A stretch of 33,035 nucleotides of DNA, taken from the NCBI GenBank assembly GCA_035707965.1, contig DASSTJ010000193.1, positions 1 through 33,035 on the forward strand, read 5' to 3'. The DNA comes from DASSTJ01 sp035707965 (GTDB lineage Bacteria > Actinomycetota > Actinomycetes > Actinomycetales > Angustibacteraceae). Positions 1 to 7,707 of the stretch are shown here, piece after piece. The translations under genes and the position numbers were made by a program. The notes under the pieces are model-generated. The model was not told where the DNA came from and did not search any database. It saw only the letters and a program-made list of their open reading frames with translations. Within the stretch, counting starts at the first letter, position 1. The number at the start of each line of letters is the position of its first letter.

Positions 1-511
1 GTCACCAGCAGGTTCCCGGTGCCGACATCCACGTGGGCGGTCACCCGGTCGGCGACCGGGAACGTCAGCCGGGTCGCGCCCGGACGCAGTCCCGCCCCCA
101 GCGCGGCACTGACCGTCGCCGACTGCAGCCCCGACGCCGCCGAACAGGACGTCGCGTCGCACGCCTTCACCTGCCAGGAGACGTCCCGGCCGTCTTCGCG
201 TAGAACGTCGCGGTCACCTGCCCGCCGTCGCTGTCCGTCACCACCGCGGACAGCACCGGCTGCTGCGAGACCAGCTGCGAGGACGCCATCCCCGTCGGCA
301 CCGACGGCGCCGCGGCGAACGCCGGCGCACCCATCCCCGCCACCGCGACCGCCGCCACCGCCGGAGCAACCGACCACCGCCACCACCGACCCGAGAACAC
401 CCGGCCGCGATCGGCACGACCGCGAGGCAGTGCAGGACTTGCCGAGCCGTGACGTGACCACAGACGAAGAAGCGAGAGACGACCAACAGCAAGAGAAGAC
501 CGCGAATCCAT
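1..511 (-). pseudogene. Frameshifted 5' end of an RHS/YD-repeat-type secreted protein, cut by the window edge
   Basis: From an ATG at 511 the minus strand encodes a long basic N-terminus, then a hydrophobic signal-like stretch (WSVAPAVAAVAVAGMGAPAFA), then an Ig-like opening (VVTDSDGGQVTATFYAK). That frame stops at 167. The adjacent frame, open from about 200 to the left edge, continues naturally with VSWQVKACDATSCSA and then TRLTFPVADRV and VDVGTGNLLVT. The last motif resembles the start of the repeat region of actinobacterial RHS/YD-repeat proteins. One missing base near 197-200 (GCG/AAG junction) would join the two halves. The sequence shows the two open halves; the RHS assignment rests on motif memory. 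It may be a true pseudogene or a sequencing error. A GTG at 400 is an alternative start nearer the signal segment. The 209 bases from 512 to 720 hold no gene; a TTGACA at 701-696 on the minus strand could be a -35. Confidence 0.5.
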
Positions 512-720
512 GGCAAACCGTCCTATCGATACCGCGGCAAGGAACCCTCGCCACGTCGCGAATGTCTGGTTCCCACTGGCCCGTACCTAAAGACCGGTAA
601 GACCGCCCACCAGACACCCCACCCCGACGACAGGGCAAGGACGGTCACCCGAACGGAGTAGTCGGCCGTTGCAGAGAACAACCTGTTTCACGATGTGTCA
701 AGGACAAGGGTCGTCGGGCG

Positions 721-1983
721 CTACGCCAGCAGCCCGAGCTCGGCGGCTTCTTCGCGCAGCTCGTCGCGGACGTCGGGGTGCGCCGCGTGGTCGATCAGGT
801 GCCTCGCCTGCGTGCGCTCGTCGTGGCCGAAGATGGGCGCCACTCCTTGCTCGGTCACGACCGCCGTGTGCTGGAACGACGTCACCGGCTCGTCGATCAG
901 CGGCACGATCGTCGACACGTCGGCCTTCGGGTGCCACGAGCGCAGCGCCATGATCGCCTGACCGCCGGGCGAGTGGATGGCGCCCACGATGAAGTCGGTC
1001 TGACCGCCGAAGCCGGAGTGGATGCGGGCGTTGATGCGGGACGCGTTCGCCTGGCCGAAGAGGTCGACCTGGAGGGCGGTGTTGATGCTCGTCATCGCCG
1101 GGTTCGCGGCGATCGCCGCCGGGGCGTTCGTCGTCTCGGTCCGCAGGATGCGCACGCCCGGGTTCTGGTCGAGGTACGCGTACAGCTCCGGCGAGCCGAC
1201 GACGAACGACGCCACCACGTGCCGCTCGGCGTCCAGCGCGCCGGCCTCGCGCAGCGCCAGCAGTCCGTCCGACACCATCTCGCTCCAGACGCCGAGGTGC
1301 CGACGGGCCGAGAGCCCGGGCAGCGTCGCGTCGGGGACCGCGCCGATGCCCAGCTGCAGGGTCGCGCCGTCGTGCACGCGGGCCGCCACGAGGTCACCGA
1401 TCACCGCGGCGGCGTCGTCCGCCGGTGCCGGCACCTGGCCCGGCCGCGTGGCCGCGTGCGAGCCCCCGAGCACCTGGTCCGCCTCGATGACCGCGTCGAG
1501 CTGGTCGAGCGGGATCTCGCCGTCGCCGAAGGTGTACGGCATCCACGGGTTCACCTGGGCCAGCACCAGACCACCCCGCGCCCGGCAGGCCTCCACCGCA
1601 GCCGGCAGCACGTTGACCTCCGCGCCCATCGACACCATGCCGTCCCGGGGACGCGACACGTGCAGGCACACGACGTCCGGCGGCAGCGTCGTGGCGAACA
1701 GCCGCGGCACCAGCGACAGCCGCGCCGGCACGTAGGACAGCGCCGGGCTGCGCCGCATGCCCGCTCCCACGAAGCAGGTCTCGTGCACCACGCCGTCCCG
1801 GGTCGGGATGCCGGTCGGCGCGTTGAGCATGTGCAGCGCGTACCGCGCCAGGGCGCCGTCCACGAGCTCGAGCAGGCGCCAGGGCACCGAGTCGTTGCCG
1901 CTGGCTACCACCCGTGGGACGCCGTGCCCCGCTCCGGCCCGCGCCTGCAGCAGGGTCGTCACACGTGCGTCGTCGCCGGTCAC
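721..1983 (-). CDS. Acetyl-CoA hydrolase/transferase family protein (4-hydroxybutyrate CoA-transferase-like)
   Basis: This 420-residue protein has the two-domain layout of the acetyl-CoA hydrolase/4-hydroxybutyrate CoA-transferase family, which moves CoA between carboxylic acids through a glutamyl-CoA thioester. Visible family marks are LGIGAVPDA near residues 211-219, VWSEMVSDG at 232-240 (E235 is the likely catalytic glutamate) and SGFGGQTDF at 323-331 in the C-terminal domain. The start is a GTG at 1983 and the length is near the family norm. It is transcribed away from the PPOX-devR-devS operon, and the shared 103-bp gap carries a candidate DevR box, so it could also respond to that system (inference). 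The acyl donor and acceptor cannot be read from sequence; acetate, succinate or butyrate are possible. The family assignment is secure, the substrate is not. Confidence 0.85.
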   Translation of the reverse strand: MTGDDARVTTLLQARAGAGHGVPRVVASGNDSVPWRLLELVDGALARYALHMLNAPTGIPTRDGVVHETCFVGAGMRRSPALSYVPARLSLVPRLFATTLPPDVVCLHVSRPRDGMVSMGAEVNVLPAAVEACRARGGLVLAQVNPWMPYTFGDGEIPLDQLDAVIEADQVLGGSHAATRPGQVPAPADDAAAVIGDLVAARVHDGATLQLGIGAVPDATLPGLSARRHLGVWSEMVSDGLLALREAGALDAERHVVASFVVGSPELYAYLDQNPGVRILRTETTNAPAAIAANPAMTSINTALQVDLFGQANASRINARIHSGFGGQTDFIVGAIHSPGGQAIMALRSWHPKADVSTIVPLIDEPVTSFQHTAVVTEQGVAPIFGHDERTQARHLIDHAAHPDVRDELREEAAELGLLA

Positions 1984-2034
1984 GCCAGCGAGTCTGCCCT
2001 GCCTCCAGGTGGCACGCGCGCAGCCACGATGACG

Positions 2035-2051
2035 TCAGGACCTATGACCCC
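2035..2051 (+). promoter_or_regulatory. Candidate DosR/DevR binding box
   Basis: The sequence TCAGGACCTATGACCCC matches 13 of 17 aligned positions of the mycobacterial DosR consensus (GGGACT, AT-rich centre, AGTCCC). It is centred about 44 bp upstream of the GTG of the PPOX gene, a usual distance for DosR activation. The match is seen directly; binding is inferred. In so GC-rich a genome a chance match is possible. Confidence 0.4.
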
Positions 2052-2073
2052 GGTCACGCCGTCCGGACTCGGG

Positions 2074-2079
2074 CAGAAT
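2074..2079 (+). promoter_or_regulatory. Likely -10 hexamer of the PPOX-devR-devS operon
   Basis: CAGAAT matches TATAAT at four of six positions and ends 7 nt before the GTG at 2087. No Shine-Dalgarno sequence precedes that codon. Transcription would therefore start at or next to the start codon (leaderless). This spacing also supports the chosen start. Confidence 0.4.
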
Positions 2080-2086
2080 CGTCCGG

Positions 2087-2554
2087 GTGAACTCCGAGCG
2101 CATCCTGGCCATCCCGACCGACGAGTGCTTCCACCTGCTGGCGAGCACGACGGTCGGCCGGGTCGCCCTGACCCGCAAGGCGCTGCCCGTCATCCTCCCC
2201 GTCAACTACGCTGTCGACGGCGACACGGTGGTGATCCGCACCAGGCCCGGGTCGCTGCTGGCGAGCTCACGGGAGCGGGGTGTGGTCGTGGCCTTCGAGG
2301 TCGACGAGCTCGACCGTGAGACGTGCTCGGGGTGGAGCGTGCTCGTCACCGGCACCCTGCGCGAGATCACGGACGTCGGCGAGCTGGCACGCGCCGAGCA
2401 GCTGCCTCTGGTGCCGTGGGTGGGGGGCGACCGCCGGCACTTCGTGCGCATCACTCCTGGCATGGTCTCGGGGCGGCGCATCCCCTCCGCCGTGTGGTCC
2501 GATGCGACCGACGACGAGACCAGGGCGCTGGCCGCCACGGGAGGCAAGGCGTGA
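2087..2554 (+). CDS. Pyridoxamine 5'-phosphate oxidase-fold (flavin-binding) protein
   Basis: This 155-residue protein has the split-barrel PPOX fold, probably the Pyridox_ox_2 branch. It opens with an N-terminal helix (CFHLLASTTVGRVAL), followed by LPVNYAVDGDTVVIRT and, later, WSVLVTGTLREITD, which are typical strands of small flavin- or F420-binding oxidoreductases. It lacks the full length of true PdxH, so vitamin B6 synthesis is unlikely. Its stop overlaps the start of the DevR-like gene (GTGA, 4 nt), so it is the first gene of a three-gene operon with the two-component system. Small PPOX-fold proteins are common in DosR-type dormancy or redox regulons, which suggests a redox or stress role here (inference). 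The start is a GTG without Shine-Dalgarno, with a -10-like hexamer 7 nt upstream. Cofactor and substrate are unknown. Confidence 0.8.
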   Translation: MNSERILAIPTDECFHLLASTTVGRVALTRKALPVILPVNYAVDGDTVVIRTRPGSLLASSRERGVVVAFEVDELDRETCSGWSVLVTGTLREITDVGELARAEQLPLVPWVGGDRRHFVRITPGMVSGRRIPSAVWSDATDDETRALAATGGKA

Positions 2555-3210
2555 CGGACACCAGCGCGGAGAAGCGACCGGTCACGGTCTTCCTCCTGGA
2601 CGACCACGAGATCGTCCGCCGCGGGCTGCGCGAGCTGCTCGAGTCGGACGGCACGATCAGCGTCGTCGGCGAGTCCGGCCTCGCGGCCGAGGCGGCGCGC
2701 CGCATCCCCGCCCTGCGACCCGACGTGGCGATCCTCGACGGGCGGCTGCCCGACGGCACCGGCATGGACGTGTGCCGCGACGTGCGCAGCCTCGACCCCG
2801 GTATCGCGTGCCTCATCCTCACGTCCTACGACGACGACGAGGCGCTCGTCGCCGCGATCATGGCGGGCGCCGCCGGCTACGTGCTCAAGCAGATCCGCGG
2901 CAACGAGCTGCTCGGCGCCGTCCACAAGGTCGCCGCCGGCCAGTCCCTCATCGACCCGCAGCTCACCCAGCGGGTCGTGCACCGCCTCCGCGAGCAGCCC
3001 CAGGACAACCCCGCCCTGGCTGACCTCACCGACCAGGAGCGGCGCATCCTGCTGCTGATCGCCGAGGGGCTCACCAACCGGCAGATCGCCGAGCGCATGT
3101 TCCTCGCCGAGAAGACGGTGAAGAACTACGTGTCGAGCCTGCTCGCCAAGCTCGGTATGGAGCGGCGCACGCAAGCGGCCGTCTTCGCCTCCCGCCTCAT
3201 GGCGCCGTGA
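2551..3210 (+). CDS. devR: DevR/DosR-like response regulator (NarL/LuxR family)
   Basis: This 219-residue protein has an N-terminal receiver domain (residues about 10-130) with acidic pair D17/D18, phospho-acceptor D63 in ILDGRLPDG, T91 in LILTSY and K113. Its C-terminal LuxR-type helix-turn-helix (about 157-210) carries LTDQERRILLL, GLTNRQIAERMFLAEKTVKN and LLAKLGMERRTQAAVFA. These segments are nearly the same as in Mycobacterium tuberculosis DevR (DosR), the activator of the hypoxia and nitric-oxide dormancy regulon. The GTG start overlaps the stop of the PPOX gene, and its own stop overlaps the kinase GTG, so the three are translationally coupled. A DevR-like box upstream of the operon suggests autoregulation (inference). 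Another NarL-type role cannot be excluded, but the DNA-recognition helix is DevR-like. Confidence 0.88.
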   Translation: MTDTSAEKRPVTVFLLDDHEIVRRGLRELLESDGTISVVGESGLAAEAARRIPALRPDVAILDGRLPDGTGMDVCRDVRSLDPGIACLILTSYDDDEALVAAIMAGAAGYVLKQIRGNELLGAVHKVAAGQSLIDPQLTQRVVHRLREQPQDNPALADLTDQERRILLLIAEGLTNRQIAERMFLAEKTVKNYVSSLLAKLGMERRTQAAVFASRLMAP

Positions 3211-4970
3211 CGGACGAAGACGTCCCGAGCGACCGGCCGTCGCCCAGCGTCTGGAGCGACCGCTCGCGCCTGCGGCTCGACGAGCTGCTCCGCGAGGTCA
3301 TCGACCGCACCGAGGAGATGGCCGCCGGTCAGGACCGGATGCGCGGCCTGCTCGACGCCGTCGTGGCGCTCTCGTCCGACCTGACGCTTCCCGTGCTGCT
3401 CCAGCAGATCGTGCGCTCGGCGTGCCAGCTCGTCGGCGCCCGCTACGGGGCCCTCGGGGTCATCGCCGAGGACGGCGAGGGGCTGGCGCAGTTCGTCCAC
3501 GAGGGCATCGACGCCGAGACGGCCCGAGCCATCGGGCCCGTCCCTCAGGGGCACGGGCTGCTCGGTGTGCTCGTCGCCGACCCGCGACCGCTGCGCCTCG
3601 ACGACATCAGCCAGCACCCGGCGTCCGTCGGCTTCCCGGCGCACCACCCGCCGATGCGCACCTTCCTGGGCGTGCCGGTCCGCGTGCGCGGCACCGTGTT
3701 CGGCAACCTCTACCTCAGCGAGAAGACGACCGGCCAGCCCTTCACCGCGGAGGACGAGGACGTCGTGCTGGCGCTCGCGGCCGCCGCCGGCGTGGCGATC
3801 GAGAACGCGCGGCTGTACGAGGAGGCCACCCGGCGCCACCGCTGGACGGAGGCGCTCACCGAGCTGACGCCGCAGCTGTTCCGCGACCCCACCCAGAGCC
3901 ACCACCTCGTCGCCGAGCGCGCCCGGCTCGTGGCCGAGGCCCAGCTCACGGTGGTGCTGAGCCGGCCCGTCGGCGAGGCAGTGTCGATCAGCGCCGTGTC
4001 GAAGAGCGCAGGGTCCAACAGCGACATGTCGCACGGCGACCGGGTCAGCGCGGCGCTGGCGACCGGCGAGGTGCCGCTGCCGGACGACGAGGTCGACCGG
4101 CTCATGGATGGGGGACGGTGGCCCGACCCGGCGCGCGACCTGCCCGCCACCGCGTCCCTCCTGGGTGCGGAGGGGCCGCTGATGAGCGCCCCCTTGACCA
4201 GCAGCGCGCAGACCAGGCCCGAGGCCGCCCTGGTGCTGCTCGGCCACCGCGAACGGCCTCCGTTCTCCCGCCTCAGCCTCACGCTGCTCACCCGGTACGC
4301 CGAGCAGGCCGGGCTGGCCCTGGAGTACCTGCGCGCGCAGACCGAGCGCCGACGCCTCGCGGTGTTCGAGGACCGTGACCGCATCGCCCGCGACCTGCAC
4401 GACCAGGTGATCCAACGCCTGTTCGCCACCGGTCTCGGCCTGCAGGGGCTGCTGACCGTCGTCACGGACTCCATGGCCGCGCAGCGGCTCGAGGGCTACG
4501 TCGACGACCTCGACGAGACCATCCAGGACATCCGCTCAGCCATCTACTCTCTCAGCGTCGCGGGACGCTCGGGCGGCGACGAGCACCTGACGCACGCCGC
4601 CGTGCTCGACGTCGTCGAGGAGCTCACCCCCGTGCTGGGCGAGCGTCCCCACCTCACCGTGACCGGCCCCGTCGACACCGTCGTCGGGGCCGAGCTGCGC
4701 GCCGACCTGCTGGCCGTGCTGCGCGAGCTGCTCACGAACGTGGCCCGGCACGCGCAGGCCACCCACGTCGACGTCCGCCTCGAGGCGAGCCCCGACGAGG
4801 TGGTGCTCCAGGTGACGGACGACGGACGGGGCATCCCGCCCGACCGGTCACGGCGCAGCGGCCTCGCCAACCTCACCGCGCGGGCCGCGAGGCACGGCGG
4901 CGGCCTGAGCCTCGGCCAGCCGGCAACCGGCGGCACCTGCGTCACCTGGTCGGCGCGCACGACCGCCTGA
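3207..4970 (+). CDS. devS: DevS/DosT-like sensor histidine kinase with two GAF regions
   Basis: This 587-residue cytosolic kinase shows no membrane segments. GAF-A spans about residues 50-205 and contains PLRLDDISQHPASVGFPAHH and PPMRTFLGVPVRVRG, matching the haem-binding GAF of mycobacterial DevS/DosT. H147 in AHHPPMRTF aligns with the proximal haem histidine (H149) of DevS. A second, weaker GAF region spans about 215-375. The HisKA_3 dimerisation box DRDRIARDLHDQVIQRLF contains H398. The ATPase domain has the N-box ELLTNVARHA (N511), DDGRGIPP (538-545) and SGLANL (551-556). It should sense O2, NO, CO or redox state and phosphorylate the adjacent DevR (family knowledge). GAF-B differs most from DevS. 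Gas binding by this protein is inferred from one aligned ligand and its surroundings. Confidence 0.88.
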   Translation: MTDEDVPSDRPSPSVWSDRSRLRLDELLREVIDRTEEMAAGQDRMRGLLDAVVALSSDLTLPVLLQQIVRSACQLVGARYGALGVIAEDGEGLAQFVHEGIDAETARAIGPVPQGHGLLGVLVADPRPLRLDDISQHPASVGFPAHHPPMRTFLGVPVRVRGTVFGNLYLSEKTTGQPFTAEDEDVVLALAAAAGVAIENARLYEEATRRHRWTEALTELTPQLFRDPTQSHHLVAERARLVAEAQLTVVLSRPVGEAVSISAVSKSAGSNSDMSHGDRVSAALATGEVPLPDDEVDRLMDGGRWPDPARDLPATASLLGAEGPLMSAPLTSSAQTRPEAALVLLGHRERPPFSRLSLTLLTRYAEQAGLALEYLRAQTERRRLAVFEDRDRIARDLHDQVIQRLFATGLGLQGLLTVVTDSMAAQRLEGYVDDLDETIQDIRSAIYSLSVAGRSGGDEHLTHAAVLDVVEELTPVLGERPHLTVTGPVDTVVGAELRADLLAVLRELLTNVARHAQATHVDVRLEASPDEVVLQVTDDGRGIPPDRSRRSGLANLTARAARHGGGLSLGQPATGGTCVTWSARTTA

Positions 4971-4974
4971 ACCG

Positions 4975-4987
4975 AGGCCGCAGGCCT
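4975..4987. terminator. Small hairpin between convergent genes
   Basis: A perfect 5-bp stem AGGCC/GGCCT with a GCA loop lies in the 21-bp gap between the convergent devS-like and RsbW-like genes. It is the only structure there and could act as a weak bidirectional terminator. There is no T tract. Confidence 0.3.
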
Positions 4988-4991
4988 GGTG

Positions 4992-5411
4992 TCAGTCCTC
5001 GTCGAGCACGGACGCCCACACGACCTTGCCGGTCGGGGTGCGCGCCCATCCCAGCTCGTCGCTGATGCGCTCCACGATGAGCAGGCCTCGCCCGTCCTCG
5101 ACGAGCTTGCGCCCGGCCGGCCGCACCACCGGCGGGGCCGCGCTGTCGTCGGCCACCGCCACGACGATGCCACGCCGCAGCTGCAGGACCTGCAGCACGA
5201 GGCCGCCACGCGCGTGCCGCACACCGTTGGACACGAGCTCGCTCGTGATGAGAGCTGCCCTGCGCTTCAGCGCCTCGCCCACCCCGTCCATCGCCTGGGA
5301 CACCAGGCGTCGGGCAAGTCGAGCGCTGCGGACGTCAGGCCGCAGCGGCCACTCCCCCAGCGATTCACCCCGCGGTGGCTTCTTCGCCGGCACGGAGACC
5401 GTGGACTGCAC
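4992..5411 (-). CDS. RsbW/SpoIIAB-type ATP-binding regulatory protein
   Basis: This 139-residue protein is a stand-alone GHKL ATPase of the HATPase_c_2 type, used by anti-sigma factors and serine kinases of partner-switching systems. The N-box is TSELVSNGVRHA (E58, N62), the G1 box is VAVADDS (D88/D89), and the glycine lid region is GRGLLIVERISDELGW (107-122), followed by GKVVWASVL. There is no dimerisation/phospho-acceptor domain, so it is not a full histidine kinase. The GTG start is preceded by AAGGGG at a good distance. Hundreds of such orphans occur in Streptomyces-like genomes. No sigma factor, STAS anti-anti-sigma or PP2C gene is adjacent, so its partner is unknown. It is convergent with the DevS-like gene and divergent from the PAP2 gene. 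Confidence 0.8.
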   Translation of the reverse strand: MQSTVSVPAKKPPRGESLGEWPLRPDVRSARLARRLVSQAMDGVGEALKRRAALITSELVSNGVRHARGGLVLQVLQLRRGIVVAVADDSAAPPVVRPAGRKLVEDGRGLLIVERISDELGWARTPTGKVVWASVLDED

Positions 5412-5549
5412 CCGTACCCCTTTCCGCGACGGCCGCTGGCCGGTCAGGCGGCCGCCCCACCGTACCGCCGAGCTGCCGTCCCGCGCACCGCGACGATGCC
5501 GGACCGGCCCGTGCGCCGACCAGGGTCCTAGGTCACGGATGATGACTCC

Positions 5550-6263
5550 ATGAGGCGACCGACCGCGTGGCGTGCCGCGGGCGGCACCCTCGCCGTCGGC
5601 TTCGTCGTCTGCGCCGTGTTCGCGCTGCTGGCCGCCGTCGTGTACGACGCCGTGACGGAGGCCGACGGCATCGCCGTGCTCGACGAGCCCGTGCTCACCG
5701 CCGCACTGGCCGTGCGGACACCGGGGCTCACCCGGGTCGTCGCCGCCTTCACCGACCTCGGCGGCACGCTCGGCATGACGATCCTCGTCGGCGCGCTGGC
5801 GTGCGTGCTCGCCTGGGCACGACGGTCACTCGAACCGATCCTGCTGACCGCGGTGACGGCTGCTGGCTCGGTCAGCATGACCGTGATCGCCAAGGCCGCC
5901 GTGGGACGCACCCGGCCGCCCTTCGTCGACGCAGTGCCGCCGTTCGAGTCCTCGTTCGCCTTCCCCAGCGGGCACTCGCTGAACAGCATGGCGCTCGTCG
6001 GCGTACTGGCGTACCTCGCCGTCGCGCACTGGCGCCGCGGGTGGGCCCGGGTCGCCGTGCTGGTCGTCGCCGCGGCCTTCGTCGTCAGCATGGGGCTCTC
6101 CCGCGTCTACCTCGGCCACCACTGGTTCACCGACGTGCTGGGGGCGTGGACGCTGGCGCTCGCCTGGCTCACGGTGGTCGTGACCGCGCACCGGGTGTAC
6201 CTGCGGTCGGCCCGCGCTCGCCGACGTCCGTCCCAAAGCCCGGCCGCGAACGACACGATGTGA
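5550..6263 (+). CDS. PAP2-family membrane phosphatase
   Basis: This 237-residue integral membrane protein carries all three type 2 phosphatidic acid phosphatase motifs: K115-x6-R122-P123 (KAAVGRTRP), P139-S-G-H142 (FPSGHSLNS) and S184-R185-x5-H191-x3-D195 (SRVYLGHHWFTD). H142, H191 and D195 are the expected catalytic residues. About six hydrophobic segments are visible (13-32, 45-68, 72-90, 96-115, 146-160, 166-184, 197-212). The family removes phosphate from lipid phosphates such as phosphatidate, phosphatidylglycerophosphate or undecaprenyl diphosphate at the outer membrane face. The lipid used here cannot be told from sequence. The ATG at 5550 is the first possible start and lies next to the N-terminal hydrophobic segment. 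It appears to be a single-gene unit. Confidence 0.88.
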   Translation: MRRPTAWRAAGGTLAVGFVVCAVFALLAAVVYDAVTEADGIAVLDEPVLTAALAVRTPGLTRVVAAFTDLGGTLGMTILVGALACVLAWARRSLEPILLTAVTAAGSVSMTVIAKAAVGRTRPPFVDAVPPFESSFAFPSGHSLNSMALVGVLAYLAVAHWRRGWARVAVLVVAAAFVVSMGLSRVYLGHHWFTDVLGAWTLALAWLTVVVTAHRVYLRSARARRRPSQSPAANDTM

Positions 6264-6344
6264 GACGTCGCACCACGAACGGACGTCGGCGCGCTGGTCC
6301 TGCGACACTGAGAGCCCGTCCCCGCGTCCGACCAAGGTGCACCC

Positions 6345-7553
6345 GTGATCGTGCGACAGTCCAGCAAGCTCGCCGACGTCTGCTACGACATCCGGGGTCC
6401 CGTGCTCGCCGAGGCACACCGTCTCGAGCTCGAAGGACGCCGGATCCTCAAGCTCAACATCGGCAACCCGGCACCGTTCGGCTTCGAGGCGCCCGAGGGC
6501 ATCCTCGCCGACGTCATCGCCGCGCTGCCGACCGCGCAGGGCTACTGCGACTCGCGCGGCCTGCCCTCCGCGCGGCGGGCGGTCGTGCAGTACCACCAGG
6601 CCAAGGGCGTGACCGATATCGACACCGGTGACGTCTTCCTGGGCAACGGCGTCAGCGAGCTGATCGTCATGGCGCTGCAGGCCTTGTGCGAGAACGGCGA
6701 CGAGGTGCTGCTGCCCGCGCCCGACTACCCGCTCTGGACGGCGGCGACGTCGTTGGCGGGCGGGCGGCCGGTGCACTACCTGTGCGACGAGTCCAACGGC
6801 TGGCAGCCCGACCTCGACGACCTCGCCGCCAAGATCACCGACCGCACCAAGGCGCTCGTGATCATCAACCCCAACAACCCGACCGGCGCGGTCTACGGCA
6901 CCGAGGTGCTGAACGGCATGCTCGACCTGGCACGGCGCCACGGGCTCGTCGTCTTCAGCGACGAGATCTACGACCAGATCCTCTACGACGGCGCCGAGCA
7001 CGTCTCGACGGCGTCCCTCGCGCCAGACCTCGTGTGCCTCACGTTCAACGGCCTCTCGAAGGCCTACCGGCTGGCCGGGTTCCGGTCGGGCTGGGCGGTG
7101 CTGAGCGGGCCGGTGCACGACGCCGCCAGCTACGTCGAGGGCCTGGAGATCCTGGCCAACATGCGCCTCTGCGCCAACGTGCCGGCCCAGCACGCCGTCG
7201 CCACCGCCCTGGGCGGCAAGCACGGGCTCGACGACCTGGTGCTGCCCGGCGGACGCCTGCGCGAGCAGCGCGACACCGCGCTGCGGCTGCTCGAGCAGAT
7301 CCCCGGCGTCAGCTGCGTGGCTCCCAAGGGCGCGCTCTACCTGTTCCCCCGGCTCGACCCGGACGTCTACCACGTCGAGGACGACCAGAAGCTCGTGCTC
7401 GACCTGCTGCGCGAGCAGAACCTCCTCGTCGTCCAGGGCACTGGGTTCAACTGGCCGACGCCGGACCACCTGCGGCTCGTCACGCTGCCCCACGTCGACG
7501 ACCTGACCGAGGCGATCGGTCGCCTCGACACCTTCCTCGCGGCCCGCCGCTGA
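6345..7553 (+). CDS. alaA: Alanine (AlaA-type) pyridoxal-phosphate aminotransferase
   Basis: This 402-residue class I/II aminotransferase follows E. coli AlaA along its whole length: SSKLADVCYDIRGPVLAEA near the start, LKLNIGNPAPFGFEAP, LPTAQGYCDSRGL, NGVSELIVMALQAL, PAPDYPLWTAA, VIINPNNPTGAVY and NGLSKAYRLAGFRSGW. K239 is the Schiff-base lysine. N178, D206, Y209 and R247 are the usual cofactor and carboxylate contacts. The reaction is glutamate plus pyruvate giving alanine plus 2-oxoglutarate. The mycobacterial homologue is often named aspC, but the motifs here are AlaA-like. The GTG start has AAGGTG upstream. A hairpin repeat starts 12 nt after the stop. Confidence 0.92.
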   Translation: MIVRQSSKLADVCYDIRGPVLAEAHRLELEGRRILKLNIGNPAPFGFEAPEGILADVIAALPTAQGYCDSRGLPSARRAVVQYHQAKGVTDIDTGDVFLGNGVSELIVMALQALCENGDEVLLPAPDYPLWTAATSLAGGRPVHYLCDESNGWQPDLDDLAAKITDRTKALVIINPNNPTGAVYGTEVLNGMLDLARRHGLVVFSDEIYDQILYDGAEHVSTASLAPDLVCLTFNGLSKAYRLAGFRSGWAVLSGPVHDAASYVEGLEILANMRLCANVPAQHAVATALGGKHGLDDLVLPGGRLREQRDTALRLLEQIPGVSCVAPKGALYLFPRLDPDVYHVEDDQKLVLDLLREQNLLVVQGTGFNWPTPDHLRLVTLPHVDDLTEAIGRLDTFLAARR

Positions 7554-7564
7554 CCGCGCCCGGC

Positions 7565-7631
7565 TCACCTTTCGCGCGAAACGGGGCACTCGGCGTCCGC
7601 TCGGTGCCCCCATTCGCGCGAACCGTGGTGA
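7565..7631. terminator. Hairpin repeat family A, copy 1 (likely terminator)
   Basis: The left arm at 7571-7589 reads TTCGCGCGAAACGGGGCAC. The right arm at 7604-7622 is complementary at 17 of 19 positions, leaving a 2x2 mismatch between a 10-bp and a 7-bp stem, with a 14-nt loop. Outer TCACC (7565-7569) can also pair with GGTGA (7627-7631). It lies 12 nt past the alaA stop, upstream of the VOC gene. Related copies are at 27641, 28759 and 30108. Confidence 0.65.
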
Positions 7632-7707
7632 CCCGGTCACCGCAGCACGTCCCGCGCCGTCAGGGCCGGTGCACGACCATCGCCGCCCGTGTGTCACGAT
7701 TTTGGGC

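Noticed and set aside
778..2319. A 513-codon open frame on the plus strand
   Set aside because: It lies antisense to the CoA-transferase gene and is His/Arg-rich shadow translation without family motifs.
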